From positions 1 through 14,368 of the forward strand of contig CACZQQ010000112.1 of the NCBI GenBank assembly GCA_902783355.1: a stretch of 14,368 nucleotides of DNA. Direction: 5' to 3'. The translations under genes and the position numbers were made by a program. This DNA is from an uncultured bacterium. GTDB lineage: Bacteria; Verrucomicrobiota; Lentisphaeria; Oligosphaerales; Oligosphaeraceae. Below the pieces are notes generated by a model. The model was not told the DNA's origin, made no database searches, and saw only the letters and a list, made by a program, of their open reading frames with translations. Numbering within the stretch: position 1 is the first letter of the stretch; every line of letters begins with the position of its first letter. Positions 12,914 to 14,368 of the stretch are shown here, in pieces.

Positions 12914-14368
12914 GTGCCGGAAGATGTCCTCTCCAACCTGACTGAACAGCAGCGTGAGGCCGTCACGCACAAGGACGGCCCCATGCTCGTGGTGGCGGGC
13001 GCCGGCAGCGGCAAGACGCGCGTCGTGACGCGGCGCATCGCATGGCTGCTGCAGAACGGCGTCTGGCCGCAGCAGATCCTGGCCATGACCTTCACCAACA
13101 AGGCGGCGCGGGAGATGCGCGAACGCGTGGAGGCGCTCACGGGACAGGCCCCGAAGAACATCGGCACCTTCCACAGCTGCTGCGCGCGCTTCCTGCGGCG
13201 CGACATCGCCAGGCTGGGACTCGGCTTCACGCAGGACTTCACCATCTACGACGAAGCGGACAAGGAGACGCTCCTCAAGCAATGCCTCGCCGCCCTGCCC
13301 GGCGAGGCGGCGGCCTTCCTCAAGCCGCGCGACCTCGGCGCCCTCGTCTCCCGCCTGAAGAACAGCCGCTGCGCCCTGCCCGACGCCATGCCCGAGGAGG
13401 CCGCCTGCGACAAGGAGGCCGTCCACTGGGCCGAAGAGGCCGTCCGCGAATACAACAGGCGGATGCTACTGAACAACGCGCTGGATTTCGACGACCTCCT
13501 CCTCTACATGTACCGCCTGCTTGACGAGCGCCCCGAACTGCGCGACATCTACCACAGCCGGATCCGCTACCTGCTGGTGGACGAGTACCAGGACACCAAC
13601 CACCTGCAGTACGAGCTCATCATGCGGCTGACCAACGAGAGCCACAACGTGCACGTCACCGGCGACCCCGACCAGAGCATCTATTCGTGGCGCGGCGCCG
13701 ACTACAGCAACATCATGTCCTTCACGCGCGACTTCCCCGAGGCCAAGGTCGTCAAGCTGGAGCGCAACTACCGCTCCAGCCAGATCATCCTGGACACGGC
13801 CAACGCGGTCATCGCCCACAATCCGGACCGCATCCCCAAGAACCTCTACACGGAGGCGTCCGGCGGAAACCCCGTCTGGCTGACCTGCGCCTACGACGAG
13901 ACAAGCGAGGCGGAGATGGTGGCGCGGCGCCTCCTCAAGCTCCATGGGAGCAAGGCGGCCGGGCGCGCGCGCTGGCGCGACTTCGCGGTGCTCTACCGCA
14001 CCAACGCCCAGTCCCGCCCCATCGAGGAGTTCTTCGTGCGCGTCGGCATCCCCTACCAGATCTTCGGCGGCTTGCGCTTCTACGACCGCAAGGAGGTCAA
14101 GGACATCCTCGCGCCCATGCGGCTGCGCGCGAACCCCGCCGACGGCATCGCCTTCAAGCGCCTCATCGGCGCCTTCCCCTGCGGCGACGGCATCGGCGAC
14201 AAGACCGTCCAGAGCCTCTGCGAGGCCGCGGCTCAGGCGAATCTTCCCGTCATGGACTACCTGCTCTCCGACGGCTTCAGCCAGAAGTGGTGCCGCGGGC
14301 GCACGCGCCGCGCCGCCGCCATGGCGAACCTCGCCGCCTGGTGGCGCGCCATCTGCGCCATTCCCGCA
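12914..14368 (+). CDS. UvrD/Rep/PcrA-type superfamily 1 DNA helicase (3' end missing)
   Basis: The first 485 codons of an ATP-dependent 3'-5' helicase are present; the frame is open at the window end. From the GTG at 12914: LTEQQREAV (Q motif, 9-17), Walker A VAGAGSGKT (27-35), MTFTNKAAREMRERV (motif Ia), GTFHSCCARFLRR, Walker B LLVDEYQDTN (220-229), TGDPDQSIYSWRGADY (motif III, from 249), LERNYRSS (motif IV, 282-289) and FAVLYRTNAQSRPIEE. Motifs V and VI lie beyond the edge. GTG is the only plausible start: the preceding in-frame codons are CCT repeats back to the lysS stop, and the next ATG falls inside the Walker A strand. It may be pcrA, uvrD or rep; the C-terminus would help decide. Such enzymes act in nucleotide excision or mismatch repair and replication restart. 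It follows lysS by 9 bp. Confidence 0.92.
   Translation, partial: MPEDVLSNLTEQQREAVTHKDGPMLVVAGAGSGKTRVVTRRIAWLLQNGVWPQQILAMTFTNKAAREMRERVEALTGQAPKNIGTFHSCCARFLRRDIARLGLGFTQDFTIYDEADKETLLKQCLAALPGEAAAFLKPRDLGALVSRLKNSRCALPDAMPEEAACDKEAVHWAEEAVREYNRRMLLNNALDFDDLLLYMYRLLDERPELRDIYHSRIRYLLVDEYQDTNHLQYELIMRLTNESHNVHVTGDPDQSIYSWRGADYSNIMSFTRDFPEAKVVKLERNYRSSQIILDTANAVIAHNPDRIPKNLYTEASGGNPVWLTCAYDETSEAEMVARRLLKLHGSKAAGRARWRDFAVLYRTNAQSRPIEEFFVRVGIPYQIFGGLRFYDRKEVKDILAPMRLRANPADGIAFKRLIGAFPCGDGIGDKTVQSLCEAAAQANLPVMDYLLSDGFSQKWCRGRTRRAAAMANLAAWWRAICAIPA

Noticed and set aside
11285..13426. Minus-strand 713-residue open frame spanning lysS and the helicase start
   Set aside because: It crosses two clear plus-strand genes and has composition typical of antisense frames (Val/Ala/Gly/Arg/Asp) with no domain signature.
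1..14368. Defence system, prophage, transposon or biosynthetic cluster
   Set aside because: No integrase, transposase, toxin-antitoxin pair, CRISPR repeat, restriction gene or phage structural protein was seen; every long plus- or minus-strand gene has a chromosomal family assignment.

Overview
The window is GC-rich (roughly 60-65%) chromosomal DNA from a bacterium. It carries housekeeping genes next to two large, poorly characterised proteins: a cytoplasmic-looking FG-GAP/VCBS repeat protein and a metallophosphoesterase fused to a decayed SGNH domain. The VCBS protein, a sorbose-phosphate-reductase-like dehydrogenase, and a phosphoesterase whose first motif reads DRTG together suggest the PVC superphylum (Lentisphaerota, Kiritimatiellota or Planctomycetota-like). 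This is an inference from remembered family distributions. No rRNA gene or other decisive marker is present. No phage, transposase, CRISPR array, tRNA or defence system was found.

Layout. (1) 1-1690, plus strand: the 3' end of an MDR-family dehydrogenase (SorE-like), then a ribonuclease D gene 3 bp downstream. (2) 1698-1800: a convergent intergenic region with three nested or abutting perfect inverted repeats. One arm followed by a T-rich tract looks like the terminator of the minus-strand gene. (3) 1810-4533, minus strand: a 907-residue FG-GAP repeat protein with a strong ribosome binding site. (4) 4534-4878: a divergent regulatory region. It holds a minus-strand promoter candidate followed almost at once by an intrinsic-terminator-like hairpin, plus a plus-strand promoter and leader for rpsD. 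(5) 4879-5520: rpsD as a single gene, with a clear terminator at 5549-5595. (6) 5626-7125: the phosphoesterase/SGNH-like fusion, followed by a terminator candidate. (7) 7204-7326: an AT-rich promoter region. (8) 7327-14368, plus strand: a compact cluster with gaps of 9-26 bp, in the order tonB/tolA-like, NAD kinase, plsY, leuA (type 2), lysS, and a UvrD/PcrA-type helicase cut by the window edge.

The last cluster mixes cofactor phosphorylation, phospholipid initiation, leucine synthesis, lysyl-tRNA charging and DNA repair. It reads as a growth-linked housekeeping operon rather than a dedicated pathway. Shine-Dalgarno strength varies: rpsD, the FG-GAP gene and leuA have good sites, while rnd, the phosphoesterase, the TonB-like gene, nadK, plsY and the helicase do not.

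I did not find a convincing new multi-gene system. The items most worth a second look are the nested palindromic element at 1698-1799, the promoter-terminator leader in front of the FG-GAP gene, the active-site-less SGNH fusion, and the divergent NAD kinase.
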